Shown here one piece after another: positions 8,756-17,498 of a DNA stretch of 37,777 nucleotides (the stretch's first letter is position 1; each line of letters starts with the position of its first letter). A program made the translations under genes and the position numbers. Origin of the DNA: Ectothiorhodospiraceae bacterium WFHF3C12 (lineage in GTDB: Bacteria > Pseudomonadota > Gammaproteobacteria > Nitrococcales > Nitrococcaceae); assembly GCA_013519935.1 (NCBI GenBank), contig JACDUA010000044.1, positions 1-37,777 of the forward strand. The letters are read 5' to 3'. The notes below the pieces were generated by a model that saw only the letters and a list, made by a program, of their open reading frames with translations, was not told where the DNA came from and searched no databases.

Positions 8756-8771
8756 CGACCGGGGAAGCGCC

Positions 8772-9548
8772 ATGTGCCTGATCCTATTCGCTCACCGCGT
8801 TCATCCGCGCTATCCGCTGATCATCGCGGCCAACCGCGACGAGTTCCATGAAAGGGAGACGGCGCAGGCGCACTGGTGGGCGGACGAAGACATTCTCGCC
8901 GGCCGCGACCTGGAGGCCGGGGGCACGTGGCTGGGTGTCAATCGTCAGGGCGCCTTCGCGGCGGTGACGAACTATCGTGACCCTTCGGTCAACGAGCCCG
9001 GTTCGCCGTCGCGGGGGGAGCTGCCGGTGGCGGCCCTCCGGACCGGATCGCCCGGCGAGGACTTTGCGCGGCGTCTGGCGGAACAGGCCCCGCGCTATAA
9101 CGGCTTCAACCTGCTGTTCGGGGGACGGGACGGTATCCACTACGTCTCCAATCGCGCACAGGGTCCGCGAGCCCTCGCCCGGGGTTTCTACGGCCTGAGC
9201 AATGAGTTGCTGGAGACACCCTGGCCCAAGGTCGACCGGGGCAAGGCGCTTCTGCGTCCTTACCTGGAAGCCACGGCGGCCCCGGAGCCCGCCCTGCTCC
9301 TGGATCTGCTTCATGACCGCGAGCGTCCGGACGACGCGCACCTGCCCGACACGGGTATCGGGCTGGAGTGGGAGCGGCTGCTCGCGCCGATGTTCATCGT
9401 GAGCCGTCGATACGGCACCCGCGCCTCAACGGTTGTGACCCTGGACGACGAGGGCCTGATGCGTTTCGCAGAGCGCACCTACGACTGGCACGGCGATCCC
9501 CTGGGCGAGATTCACGAGTCCTTCCACGTGGCGGGTCCCGGCGCCTGA
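8772..9548 (+). CDS. NRDE/TANGO2-family protein
   Basis: The 258-residue product begins with MCLILFA and carries the family-naming motif NRDE in IIAANRDEFHERETAQAHWW, followed by GRDLEAGGTWLGVNRQG. The family (Ser/Thr-rich protein T10 in DGCR region, TANGO2) includes proteins implicated in heme handling in eukaryotes and some bacteria. An Ntn-hydrolase-like fold with a nucleophilic Cys2 has been suggested, but the activity here is unknown. No signal peptide is visible. The ATG 8772 has GGGGAAG upstream and follows bamB by 16 bases, so it probably belongs to the same transcript. Confidence 0.85.
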   Translation: MCLILFAHRVHPRYPLIIAANRDEFHERETAQAHWWADEDILAGRDLEAGGTWLGVNRQGAFAAVTNYRDPSVNEPGSPSRGELPVAALRTGSPGEDFARRLAEQAPRYNGFNLLFGGRDGIHYVSNRAQGPRALARGFYGLSNELLETPWPKVDRGKALLRPYLEATAAPEPALLLDLLHDRERPDDAHLPDTGIGLEWERLLAPMFIVSRRYGTRASTVVTLDDEGLMRFAERTYDWHGDPLGEIHESFHVAGPGA

Positions 9549-9598
9549 ACCGCCAGCCGCGGGGCCCGGTCGGCGGCCATTTCCTGTGATACCGTTCC

Positions 9599-9627
9599 TT
9601 TAATTCCACCGGCTCGCCGACAATAAT
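9599..9627 (+). promoter_or_regulatory. Candidate promoter for the YbaK-HDOD gene
   Basis: TTTAAT (9599-9604) and AATAAT (9622-9627) are 17 bases apart in an AT-rich patch of an otherwise GC-rich gap. The -10 matches five of six positions, the -35 three. Transcription near 9634 would favour ATG 9663 over the TTG at 9636 as translation start. Confidence 0.35.
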
Positions 9628-9662
9628 GGCGGCAATTGAATCCCACTCAAAGCCAATGGTTC

Positions 9663-11069
9663 ATGGCGCTGCCGTCACAGATAGAAGCCTTCCTCAAACG
9701 GGCGGGCCAGCCATACTCGCTGATAACGCATCCGGCGACGCGCCGAATCCAGCGGGCGGCCGTCGTGGCCGGCGTCGATCCCGGCCGGGTGGCGCGCGCC
9801 GTGCTACTGCGCCATGGCAGCGAGTACTGGTTGTGCATCCTGCCCGCTGACCGGCTGATTCAGTTTGGCGAGCTCAATACGCTGCTCGGTGGACCGGCCG
9901 ACGTCGTGCCGCCGCTGGAGGCGGCCCGGCTGTTCACCGACTGTGCCGAGCGCACGACACCGGCGCTGGCGCCGGCCTACGGGCTGCCGGCCGTGATCGA
10001 CGAGAGCCTCGCGGACCTGGATATGGTTTACGTAGCCGCGGGCCGCCACAACCAGCTGCTAAAGCTGGAGGGCGTCGCGTTTCGGACCCTCTACGACCAG
10101 GCACGGTGGGGTGGGTTTTCGCGCCCGCTCAACGCTCCAAGGCCAGCGCCGGCCGCCGCGGAGCAGGGTGGGGAATACGCGGCCGACTCGGCGTCCGGCG
10201 ATACCCTGGAGCGGCTCTATGCACTGCCGCCCATGCCCCAGATGGCCTTCGAGGTCCTGCGGTTGCGCGAGGATCCTGACGCCAGCGTGACGGACCTGTG
10301 TGAGCTGGTGGAACAGGACCCGAGCCTGGCCGCCCAGGTCGTGCGCTACGCCCGTGCACCTTTCTTCGGTTACCGGGGCAGCATTGATAGCGTCCATGAC
10401 GCCATTCACCGGGTGCTGGGCTTCGACATGGTGGTGAACATGACCGTGGGGCTGGCAACCGGGCGGATGTTCCGTAACCCGGTCAACGGCCCACTCGGGC
10501 TGGACGCCTTCTGGCGCCACGCCACTTACTCCGCCGCTCTGGTCCAGGAGCTCGCCCGGCGAATGCCGCCGCGCAAGCGTCCGCGTCTGGGGCTGGCGTA
10601 TCTCAGCGCTCTGCTGCACAACTTCGGCTTCCTGTTGCTCGGCCATCTGTTTCGCCCCGAATTCGAGATGCTCAATCGACTGGTGGCGGTCAATCCGGCG
10701 ACGCCGGTGGTGGCCATGGAGCGTCAGGTGCTGGGTCTGGGGGAGGCGCGGCAGGTGATCGGCATGGGTCATGCCAGGCTGGGGGCATGGCTGATGAAAC
10801 GCTGGGAGATGCCCGAGGAACTGGTCACTGCACTGGCCGAACACCACAATGAGGACTACGACGGCGCGCACGCCAGCTACGTCGGCCTGGTCCTGCTCGC
10901 CGACCGGCTGCTGCGGCGAATCGACCTGGGTGACGGTGATGGCCAGCAACTGCCCGTCCAGGTTCTGGAGCGCCTCGGCCTCTACGAGGAGGTGGTGGAC
11001 GAGGTCTTCAACAGCGTGCTCGCCGGTCGTGAAGGCCTCGACGCAATGGCTCAGCAGCTGGCCGCCTAG
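9663..11069 (+). CDS. YbaK-like domain fused to HDOD signalling domain
   Basis: Two domains are visible in this 468-residue protein. Residues about 5-145 resemble the YbaK/ProX aminoacyl-tRNA deacylase fold (SQIEAFLKRAGQPYSLITH; ADRLIQFGELNTLLGG). Residues about 175-390 form an HDOD domain (LPPMPQMAFEVLRLREDPDA; LVEQDPSLAAQVVRYARAPF; LLHNFGFLLLGHLF), a catalytically inactive HD relative used in bacterial signalling. The lysine normally found in the YbaK VxKTLV segment is not evident: the matching stretch reads VARAVLLRHG, so editing activity is doubtful. Neither ATG 9663 nor in-frame TTG 9636 has a good ribosome site. ATG was preferred because a promoter candidate would place the RNA start almost on the TTG. 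A regulatory role is the best guess. Confidence 0.82.
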   Translation: MALPSQIEAFLKRAGQPYSLITHPATRRIQRAAVVAGVDPGRVARAVLLRHGSEYWLCILPADRLIQFGELNTLLGGPADVVPPLEAARLFTDCAERTTPALAPAYGLPAVIDESLADLDMVYVAAGRHNQLLKLEGVAFRTLYDQARWGGFSRPLNAPRPAPAAAEQGGEYAADSASGDTLERLYALPPMPQMAFEVLRLREDPDASVTDLCELVEQDPSLAAQVVRYARAPFFGYRGSIDSVHDAIHRVLGFDMVVNMTVGLATGRMFRNPVNGPLGLDAFWRHATYSAALVQELARRMPPRKRPRLGLAYLSALLHNFGFLLLGHLFRPEFEMLNRLVAVNPATPVVAMERQVLGLGEARQVIGMGHARLGAWLMKRWEMPEELVTALAEHHNEDYDGAHASYVGLVLLADRLLRRIDLGDGDGQQLPVQVLERLGLYEEVVDEVFNSVLAGREGLDAMAQQLAA

Positions 11070-12053
<984 letters not shown>

Positions 12054-12106
12054 TATCCGGGCCGGGGCCGGCAGTGCGTGCGGGGGATGCCCGCGAGAGG
12101 TGGATC

Positions 12107-13462
12107 ATGGTCTGGCTCCGATTGGTGTGCCTGTGGTTGTTATTGGCGAGCGGCGTTTGCGCCGCCGCCGGTGACGTCATCCAGCTGCGGATCGACGGCC
12201 CCATCGGACCGGCGACCAGCGAGTACGTACTATCCGGCCTTGAGACCGCCGGGGAGCGGCAGGCGGAGCTGGTGGTGCTGCAGATGGATACCCCCGGCGG
12301 GCTCGATACCGCCATGCGGGATATCATCCGCGGCATCATCGACTCCCCCGTACCCGTAGCCTCCTATGTCGCGCCCGGTGGCGCCCGTGCCGCCAGCGCC
12401 GGCACCTACATCCTGTATGCCTCCCACGTCGCCGCCATGGCACCGGGTACCAACCTGGGGGCCGCCACGCCGGTGCGTGTCGGCGGCATGCCCGGCAGTC
12501 CTTCCGGTGAGCCCGGCGGTGAGGATGCCCCCGGCGGAGACGGAGACAAGGCGGATAACGGCGGGAGTGCGATGGAGAAGAAGATGGTCAACGACGCCGT
12601 GGCCTATATTCGTTCCCTGGCCGAGCTGCGTCAGCGCAATGCCGACTGGGCGGAGAAGGCGGTCCGCGAGGCCGCCAGCCTGCCCGCTGAGGAGGCACGG
12701 GCCATGAACGTGGTGGACCTGGTGGCCGCGGACATGGACGCCCTGCTGGCGGGCGTCGACGGCCGCACGGTTGATACCGCCAGAGGCGAGATCACGTTGA
12801 AGACGGCCGGCGCCGCCGTCACCGAGCTTCTGCCTGACTGGCGAAACCGGCTCCTGGCGGTCATTACCAACCCCAACGTCGCCTACGTGCTCATGCTCAT
12901 CGGCATCTACGGGCTCATCTTCGAGCTGGCGAACCCCGGCGCGGTGGTGCCGGGGGTGATTGGCGGCATTGCTTTGCTCCTGGCGCTGTTCGCCTTCCAG
13001 GCGCTGCCGGTTAACTATGCGGGTCTGGCCCTGATGGCACTGGGTATCATGTTCATGATCGGGGAGGCCTTCGTGCCCAGTTTCGGAGCCCTGGGACTGG
13101 GCGGGGCCGTGGCGTTCGCCGTGGGCTCGGTGCTGCTGCTCGACACGGATAGCGAAGGCTTCCGGATCTCCCTTTACCTGGTGGCCGGCTTCACCCTGGC
13201 CAGTCTGGTGGTGTTCATCGGTGCCGCGACGCTGGCCATTCGCGCCCACCGGCGGCCGGTCGCCACCGGGACGCAGGAGATGGAGGGCTCGGTAGGCCGG
13301 GCCGTCGGGGATTTCCAGGCGGGTCGGGGGCACGTTCACGTTCACGGTGAGCTGTGGCAGGCCGACAGCGACCAGTCCATCCAGGATGGAGACCGGGTCC
13401 GGGTCACCGCCATGGAGGGGCTGCGGCTGCGCGTGCGGCCGGAGTCGGGCGGCGATCCCTAG
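12107..13462 (+). CDS. nfeD: NfeD-family membrane serine protease (ClpP/S49-like)
   Basis: Long-form NfeD of 451 residues: a cleavable signal peptide (1 to about 21), a periplasmic ClpP-class protease domain (about 24-235), four or five membrane helices (about 250-385) and a soluble OB-like NfeD domain at the C-terminus (about 395-445). The nucleophile is probably Ser97 in RAASAGTYI, and the base Lys158 or Lys159 in MEKKMVNDAVAYIRSL. A low-complexity Gly/Pro/Asp insertion (about 127-153) splits the protease domain. Relatives cleave stomatin-like proteins in membrane quality control and usually sit beside a stomatin/slipin gene; none is here. ATG 12107 was chosen over GTG 12074 because it starts the signal peptide and has GAGAGGTGG upstream. 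Confidence 0.88.
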   Translation: MVWLRLVCLWLLLASGVCAAAGDVIQLRIDGPIGPATSEYVLSGLETAGERQAELVVLQMDTPGGLDTAMRDIIRGIIDSPVPVASYVAPGGARAASAGTYILYASHVAAMAPGTNLGAATPVRVGGMPGSPSGEPGGEDAPGGDGDKADNGGSAMEKKMVNDAVAYIRSLAELRQRNADWAEKAVREAASLPAEEARAMNVVDLVAADMDALLAGVDGRTVDTARGEITLKTAGAAVTELLPDWRNRLLAVITNPNVAYVLMLIGIYGLIFELANPGAVVPGVIGGIALLLALFAFQALPVNYAGLALMALGIMFMIGEAFVPSFGALGLGGAVAFAVGSVLLLDTDSEGFRISLYLVAGFTLASLVVFIGAATLAIRAHRRPVATGTQEMEGSVGRAVGDFQAGRGHVHVHGELWQADSDQSIQDGDRVRVTAMEGLRLRVRPESGGDP

Positions 13463-13531
13463 CCCCGTACCCTGATCCATTGCAGGCCGCCGGACCGGCG
13501 GCGATCCAGCCAACTCGGAGTACAGCTTTTC

Positions 13532-14116
13532 ATGTCTCTCTACGACGAAGCGATTCAGCGTCTGCACGGGCTTGTCGAGCGGGCGCGGGAAACCGATATT
13601 GCCGAGCCGACGGCCATGACCCTTGCGACCGCCACGCCGGACGGGCGTCCGAGCGCGCGCATCGTCCTGCTCAAGGCCCTGGATGAGCGTGGGGCGGTGT
13701 TCTACACGAACACTCACAGCCGCAAGGGCCGCGAGCTCGACAGCAATCCCCGCGCCGCGTTGTGTTTCCACTGGCAGGCCTTGAGCAGCCAGGTGCTGAT
13801 CGAGGGCGCGACGGAGCGGGTGAGCGACGCGGAGGCCGATGCGTACTGGGCCACTCGCCCCCGGGAGAGCCAGCTCGGTGCCTGGGCCTCGGCCCAGTCC
13901 GAGCTGCTCGCAGAACGCCAGCAGCTGGAGGCGCGCTTCGCCGAGTTCGAACGTCGATTTGAAGGTCAGCAGGTGCCGCGTCCGCCCCACTGGACCGGCT
14001 ACCGGCTCCGGCCGGATATGTTCGAGTTCTGGCACGCCCGTCCGGGCCGAATGCACGAGCGCGAGCGTTACTTCCTCGAAGCCGGCGAGTGGCGGCGCAG
14101 CTGGGTTAATCCCTGA
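13532..14116 (+). CDS. pdxH: Pyridoxamine 5'-phosphate oxidase
   Basis: FMN enzyme that oxidises pyridoxine/pyridoxamine 5'-phosphate to pyridoxal 5'-phosphate, the last step of PLP synthesis and salvage. Visible signatures: PTAMTLATATPDGRPSARIV, VLLKALDERGAVFYTNTHSR for FMN contacts, RPRESQLGAWASAQS, and the C-terminal PPHWTGYRLRPDMFEFW. At 194 residues it is shorter than E. coli PdxH (218), mainly at the N-terminus; the catalytic core is complete. The ATG at 13532 has CGGAG about 12 bases upstream. It is convergent with the next gene. Confidence 0.95.
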   Translation: MSLYDEAIQRLHGLVERARETDIAEPTAMTLATATPDGRPSARIVLLKALDERGAVFYTNTHSRKGRELDSNPRAALCFHWQALSSQVLIEGATERVSDAEADAYWATRPRESQLGAWASAQSELLAERQQLEARFAEFERRFEGQQVPRPPHWTGYRLRPDMFEFWHARPGRMHERERYFLEAGEWRRSWVNP

Positions 14117-14117
14117 C

Positions 14118-14135
14118 CGCCTGCCCAATCAGGCG
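14118..14135. terminator. Small inverted repeat between convergent genes
   Basis: CGCCTG (14118-14123) and CAGGCG (14130-14135) form a six-base stem with a six-base loop, in the 21 bases separating the pdxH stop from the stop of the minus-strand gene. There is no T tract on either side, so this is at most a weak bidirectional terminator. Confidence 0.3.
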
Positions 14136-14137
14136 CT

Positions 14138-15361
14138 CTACGGCCGTGGCCGGAGCTGCCGCCCGCGGGCGTCGAGAAGCACCTCATCGGCCGTTTCCAG
14201 GTTCAGGACGACCCCGAGGCTGCGGGCACGCTCCTCCAGTAGCCGGCGGATAGCCGTGACCGCCGCCCGGCGAACCGGGTAGTAGTGGCACACGCCGGCC
14301 AGGCTGCCGTCCGTGGACTCCTCGCCCGCCGAGAACGCGACCGGTCCGGTTTCCGGCGTGGCGTGTTCCACCGCGCTGACCCGAGTGGATTCCGACGAAC
14401 CGGGACCGGCGGTCGACGGGTCCGTTTCCACGCGCATCTGCTGGTCGTCCAGGGCTCGGCCCGCGGCGGTATCACAGGCGGATGCCGCGCTGCCCTCGAA
14501 TAGGTCCGGGTGGGGAAAAACGGCGACGACGTCAATCCCGTGGGCTTCGAGGCCTGCCTGGTACTGTCTTTGCGCCCGCAACCAGGCGAGATACGCGTCG
14601 ATAACGTTCGCCGCGCCGGGCGGCGGATGCGAGAGCCACTCACCAACAGTAAAGAAAGGCGTCAGTACCCGTTCGCCCGTCCAGAGAAACAGATTGCCGG
14701 TATCCAGGATCTCCCGCGCCGGATTGCCGCGTTGAAATAGAGCGTTTTCGATGAGATCCCACAATGCACCGAAGCCGCCATGGTCCAGTTGCACCTTCAT
14801 GAGCGCGCACAGGTCATTGAAGGTGGCATACGTGAGGTTTTCCGGGCGGAGCCCGAAACATGATTGTACCGCCCGCGTGGTATCCAGGCCGGCCTGGCCG
14901 GTATGGAGGAGTTTCTCCTCCAGAATCGGCGTGATTCGATCCAGCGTTTCCGGCGGTGCCACGAGTAGCAGCGGCAGGATCAACAGCGGGCCCGCGCCGG
15001 CTTCCCGCCGTGGTGCGATATCCGGAATCGGGAATCGGCCACCCTGGCCACCGATTGCGAGAACGCTGGGCTCGAAGCCGGTGGGCGGCATGGCGTCGGC
15101 GTAGACGGAGGTCAGCGCGTCGACCATGGGCAGGCCGGGCTGGAGCACCTCCGGGAGGTCGTAGAGCGCGCCGACGCTCACCATGCCGGCCTCGTAGAGC
15201 ACATCACCGAGCAGCCGCTGCAGGTCCTTCCCGACAGCCTCCGCTAATGTCTGAGCATCGGCGCGGGAAAGCGGCTGCGGTGGCCGTGCCCCCCTCGCGA
15301 CCTCCGCGAAAGGCAGCTCGACGGTCAGGGCGATGGGAGAGGCGCTCAGGGTTGCTTGCAT
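14138..15361 (-). CDS. Conserved-looking hypothetical protein, 407 aa
   Basis: I do not recognise this family. The product has no signal peptide and no clear membrane anchor, although residues about 112-130 (GAGPLLILPLLLVAPPETL) are strongly hydrophobic. The middle is well ordered and aromatic-rich (SCFGLRPENLTYATFNDLCA, GNLFLWTGERVLTPFFTVGE, AYLAWLRAQRQYQAGLEA). Residues near 290-345 are a disordered acidic Ser/Thr/Glu linker, followed by a helical tail (YYPVRRAAVTAIRRLLEERA). GC-type third positions support real coding. The frame reaches ATG 15472, but ATG 15361 is preferred: a TATAGT -10 lies at 15390-15395 on this strand, so the longer form would start upstream of its own promoter. It is divergent from the H-NS gene and convergent with pdxH. 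Confidence 0.75.
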   Translation of the reverse strand: MQATLSASPIALTVELPFAEVARGARPPQPLSRADAQTLAEAVGKDLQRLLGDVLYEAGMVSVGALYDLPEVLQPGLPMVDALTSVYADAMPPTGFEPSVLAIGGQGGRFPIPDIAPRREAGAGPLLILPLLLVAPPETLDRITPILEEKLLHTGQAGLDTTRAVQSCFGLRPENLTYATFNDLCALMKVQLDHGGFGALWDLIENALFQRGNPAREILDTGNLFLWTGERVLTPFFTVGEWLSHPPPGAANVIDAYLAWLRAQRQYQAGLEAHGIDVVAVFPHPDLFEGSAASACDTAAGRALDDQQMRVETDPSTAGPGSSESTRVSAVEHATPETGPVAFSAGEESTDGSLAGVCHYYPVRRAAVTAIRRLLEERARSLGVVLNLETADEVLLDARGRQLRPRP

Positions 15362-15389
15362 GGGTTCGTCACTCTTGTCGCGGGGCGCC

Positions 15390-15418
15390 ACTATAGCGCT
15401 CTGTGCGGATGCCGAGAA
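15390..15418 (-). promoter_or_regulatory. Candidate promoter for the 407-aa hypothetical gene
   Basis: On the minus strand, TATAGT (15395 to 15390) matches five of six -10 positions. A poor -35, TTCTCG (15418 to 15413), lies 17 bases away. The RNA start would be near 15383, about 22 bases before ATG 15361. Confidence 0.45.
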
Positions 15419-15462
15419 GTAAGGCTCGACGGGAGGCCTCGTGGCGGTGGTCTCAATGGCCA

Positions 15463-15476
15463 ATTCATGCATGAAT
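15463..15476. repeat. 14-base perfect palindrome
   Basis: ATTCATGCATGAAT is its own reverse complement. It lies about 68 bases upstream of the minus-strand -10 and about 100 bases upstream of the H-NS-gene promoter candidate. It could be a dimeric regulator's operator, but no regulator is known to me for this sequence. Confidence 0.5.
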
Positions 15477-15576
15477 CAGTGCCGGTTTTCGGGTTTCGAA
15501 ATGAATGCCGAAAACACTGAATGGAAACCGCATCCGTCACCGAATGAACCCGGTCTCGGGGCCGCGATGGAAAGCG

Positions 15577-15606
15577 TTGCGGTGCCCGGGTGATAGGAAA
15601 TACAAT
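15577..15606 (+). promoter_or_regulatory. Candidate sigma-70 promoter for the H-NS-family gene
   Basis: TTGCGG (15577-15582) and TACAAT (15601-15606) are separated by 18 bases. The -10 matches five of six positions. The RNA would start near 15613 and carry a leader of about 114 bases. Confidence 0.5.
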
Positions 15607-15726
15607 TACCCGCGACCGAGCTGGTGATTGAATCGACGATAAAACTCCCGCCATGCCGAACGGGCCGATTCACACCGACACTTTCACCGGTCGCGGTCGA
15701 GAGAAAACGTAACGCTGGAGAATACA

Positions 15727-16038
15727 ATGAACCTCTCGAAATACTCGACACAGGAGCTCAACGAGCTCAAGCGCGATATCGACAAGGAACTGAAGTCGCG
15801 GCGCAAGGAAGATGCCAAGAAAGCACAGAAAGAACTGAAGTCCGTGGCGGAAAAGTACGGCTTCAATCTGAACGATCTGGTGGGTGGTCAGGCCACGCGC
15901 GCCACCAAGGGCAAGGCACCGGCGCAGTTCCGGCATCCCGATGACCCGAGCAAGACCTGGTCGGGCCGCGGTCGCAAGCCGGTCTGGATCAAGGAATGGG
16001 AGGCCGCGGGACGTTCCCTGGACGAACTCCGCGTGTAG
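15727..16038 (+). CDS. H-NS family nucleoid-associated protein
   Basis: A 103-residue H-NS-type DNA-binding protein. Such proteins coat AT-rich DNA, form oligomers and silence genes, often horizontally acquired ones. Residues about 5-45 are a charged coiled-coil oligomerisation region (ELNELKRDIDKELKSRRKED). After a short linker the C-terminal DNA-binding domain reads FRHPDDPSKTWSGRGRKPVW, with the AT-hook-like loop SGRGRKP at 79-85. It is shorter than E. coli H-NS (137) and typical of the compact family members in many beta- and gammaproteobacteria. The ATG has TGGAG upstream. It is monocistronic: divergent on the left, convergent with pncB on the right. It could be the main nucleoid protein or a paralogue. 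Confidence 0.92.
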   Translation: MNLSKYSTQELNELKRDIDKELKSRRKEDAKKAQKELKSVAEKYGFNLNDLVGGQATRATKGKAPAQFRHPDDPSKTWSGRGRKPVWIKEWEAAGRSLDELRV

Positions 16039-16096
16039 GGGAACGCTCAAGGTCTGGCGCGCGAATCATACGGCGTTGCCCTGGTCCTCTCCGGGG

Positions 16097-16111
16097 TGCG
16101 CCGAGGGCGCA
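16097..16111. terminator. Small hairpin between convergent genes
   Basis: TGCGCC-GAG-GGCGCA forms a six-base stem with a triloop in the 114-base gap between the H-NS-family gene and pncB. There is no T tract, so terminator function is uncertain. Confidence 0.3.
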
Positions 16112-16152
16112 ATGCGGCGCCGCTCGTCGGGGTGAGGGTCCGGGCGTGATCG

Positions 16153-17469
16153 TCAGTCATCGCCCATCAGCTGCCTGAGCCCTTCTGAAAGCTCCACGGT
16201 GTAGTCCCGGGGCGAGCGCAGGTCCTTGACGCTGTCCGGAAGCGCGCCCAGCGAGGCGGCGGTGCGCCGGCGAATGTCTTCCAGTGATTCCGGTGCTGAC
16301 AGGCGTCGGCCGTCGCGCATGACGGGTTTCAGCAGCGGCTCGCCATTATCGTCCTCATCGGCGCGCGTCATGCGATCGAAGGCCATCCGGTTGCCGTCAT
16401 AGTGCCGGTGGATCTGCTTGGCCGCGGGCACGTCCGCCTTGCCCTCGGAGCGTTTGTATCGCGGTTTCCCCGCATAGGCGTGCAGCTTGTACGCGGAGTC
16501 CATGAACGGGGCGTCCGCCGATGTATCGACCTTGGATCCCACGCCGAAGCCGTCGATGGGGGCGCCGCTGCGCAGCAGCTCTGAGATGCTGAATTCGTCC
16601 AGTCCGCCACTGGCGAGGATGGTGGTCTCGGACAGCCCGCCGTCGTCGAGGATCTGCCGAACCCGCCGGGCGTGCTCCGCCAGGTCCCCGCTGTCCAGAC
16701 GTACCGCCTTGATCGCTATGCCTTTCTCGGAAAGCTGCGGGGCCAGATCGACGACGTGACGGGCCGCGGCCTCCGTGTCGTACGTGTCAATGAGGAGGAT
16801 GACGTTGTCCGGATGGGACCGGGCAAAGCTCTCGAAGGCCTCCACCTCGTCGTCGTGGGCCAGGATGAACGAATGGGCCATGGTGCCGGTAACCGGCACG
16901 CCGAATCGGGCGTTGGCCAGGCAGGTCGCGGTGGCGTTGAATCCGGCGGCGTAGCACGCCCGCGCCGCCAGCAGACCGGCTTCCGCGCCATGGGCGCGGC
17001 GCATGCCGAAATCAACGATGGCGCGGCCGTCGGCGGCGATGACGCAGCGGGCCGCCTTGGTGGCGATCAGTGTCTGGAAATGGACGATGTTCATCAGCCG
17101 GCTTTCCACCAGCTGGGCCTCCGGCAGCGGGGCGGTCACGCGGATCATGGGTTCGCCGGGGAAGAAGGCGGTGCCTTCCGGTACGGCCTCGACGTCACCG
17201 GAGAAGCGGAAATCCGCCAGCCGGTCGGCGAACTCGCCGGTGAAGAAGCCGCAGTCACGGACCCACTGCCGCTCTTCGTCGGTGAAGGACAGGCCCTCCA
17301 GCCACTCCAGCGCCTGCTCGAGGCCCGCCGCCACGTAGTAGGTGCGTCCGGGGACGTCGCGCACGAAGAACTCGAACACTGCCTGATCGGTCATGCCGCG
17401 CTCGTAATAGGTCTGCAGCATGGTCAGCTGATAGAGATCGGTCAGCAGGGGGGTCTTGGTCAACTCCAT
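16153..17469 (-). CDS. pncB: Nicotinate phosphoribosyltransferase
   Basis: Converts nicotinate and PRPP to nicotinate mononucleotide in the Preiss-Handler NAD salvage pathway. The 438-residue length suits the family. Visible features: the N-terminal PLLTDLYQLTMLQTYYERG, DFGMRRAHGAEAG, the segment GTMAHSFILAHDDEVEAF that should carry the activating histidine, LIDTYDTEAAA, KAVRLDSGDLAEHAR and GFGVGSKVDTSADAP for phosphoribosyl binding. It is on the minus strand, convergent with the H-NS-family gene and downstream of yadH after a 126-base gap with its own promoter candidate. Only weak ribosome-site complementarity is visible before the ATG at 17469. Confidence 0.96.
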   Translation of the reverse strand: MELTKTPLLTDLYQLTMLQTYYERGMTDQAVFEFFVRDVPGRTYYVAAGLEQALEWLEGLSFTDEERQWVRDCGFFTGEFADRLADFRFSGDVEAVPEGTAFFPGEPMIRVTAPLPEAQLVESRLMNIVHFQTLIATKAARCVIAADGRAIVDFGMRRAHGAEAGLLAARACYAAGFNATATCLANARFGVPVTGTMAHSFILAHDDEVEAFESFARSHPDNVILLIDTYDTEAAARHVVDLAPQLSEKGIAIKAVRLDSGDLAEHARRVRQILDDGGLSETTILASGGLDEFSISELLRSGAPIDGFGVGSKVDTSADAPFMDSAYKLHAYAGKPRYKRSEGKADVPAAKQIHRHYDGNRMAFDRMTRADEDDNGEPLLKPVMRDGRRLSAPESLEDIRRRTAASLGALPDSVKDLRSPRDYTVELSEGLRQLMGDD

Positions 17470-17498
17470 TGTCTGTTCGCCTGGTTGTCGGGGAAGTC

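Larger units (their letters stand above)
15362..15726. other. Divergent intergenic region, relatively AT-rich
   Basis: This 365-base region separates the minus-strand hypothetical gene from the H-NS-family gene and holds a promoter candidate for each. It also contains a perfect 14-base palindrome, ATTCATGCATGAAT, at 15463-15476. Base composition is noticeably richer in A+T than the neighbouring genes, as expected for an H-NS-bound control region. No other coding frame is convincing. Confidence 0.5.

Noticed and set aside
12230-14128. Minus-strand open frame of 632 codons opposite nfeD and pdxH
   Set aside because: It crosses two genes and a gap with no ribosome site, and contains no recognisable domain; antisense shadow.
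15362-15472. ATG 15472 as start of the 407-aa hypothetical gene
   Set aside because: No ribosome site is visible, and a TATAGT promoter element lies downstream of it and just before ATG 15361.
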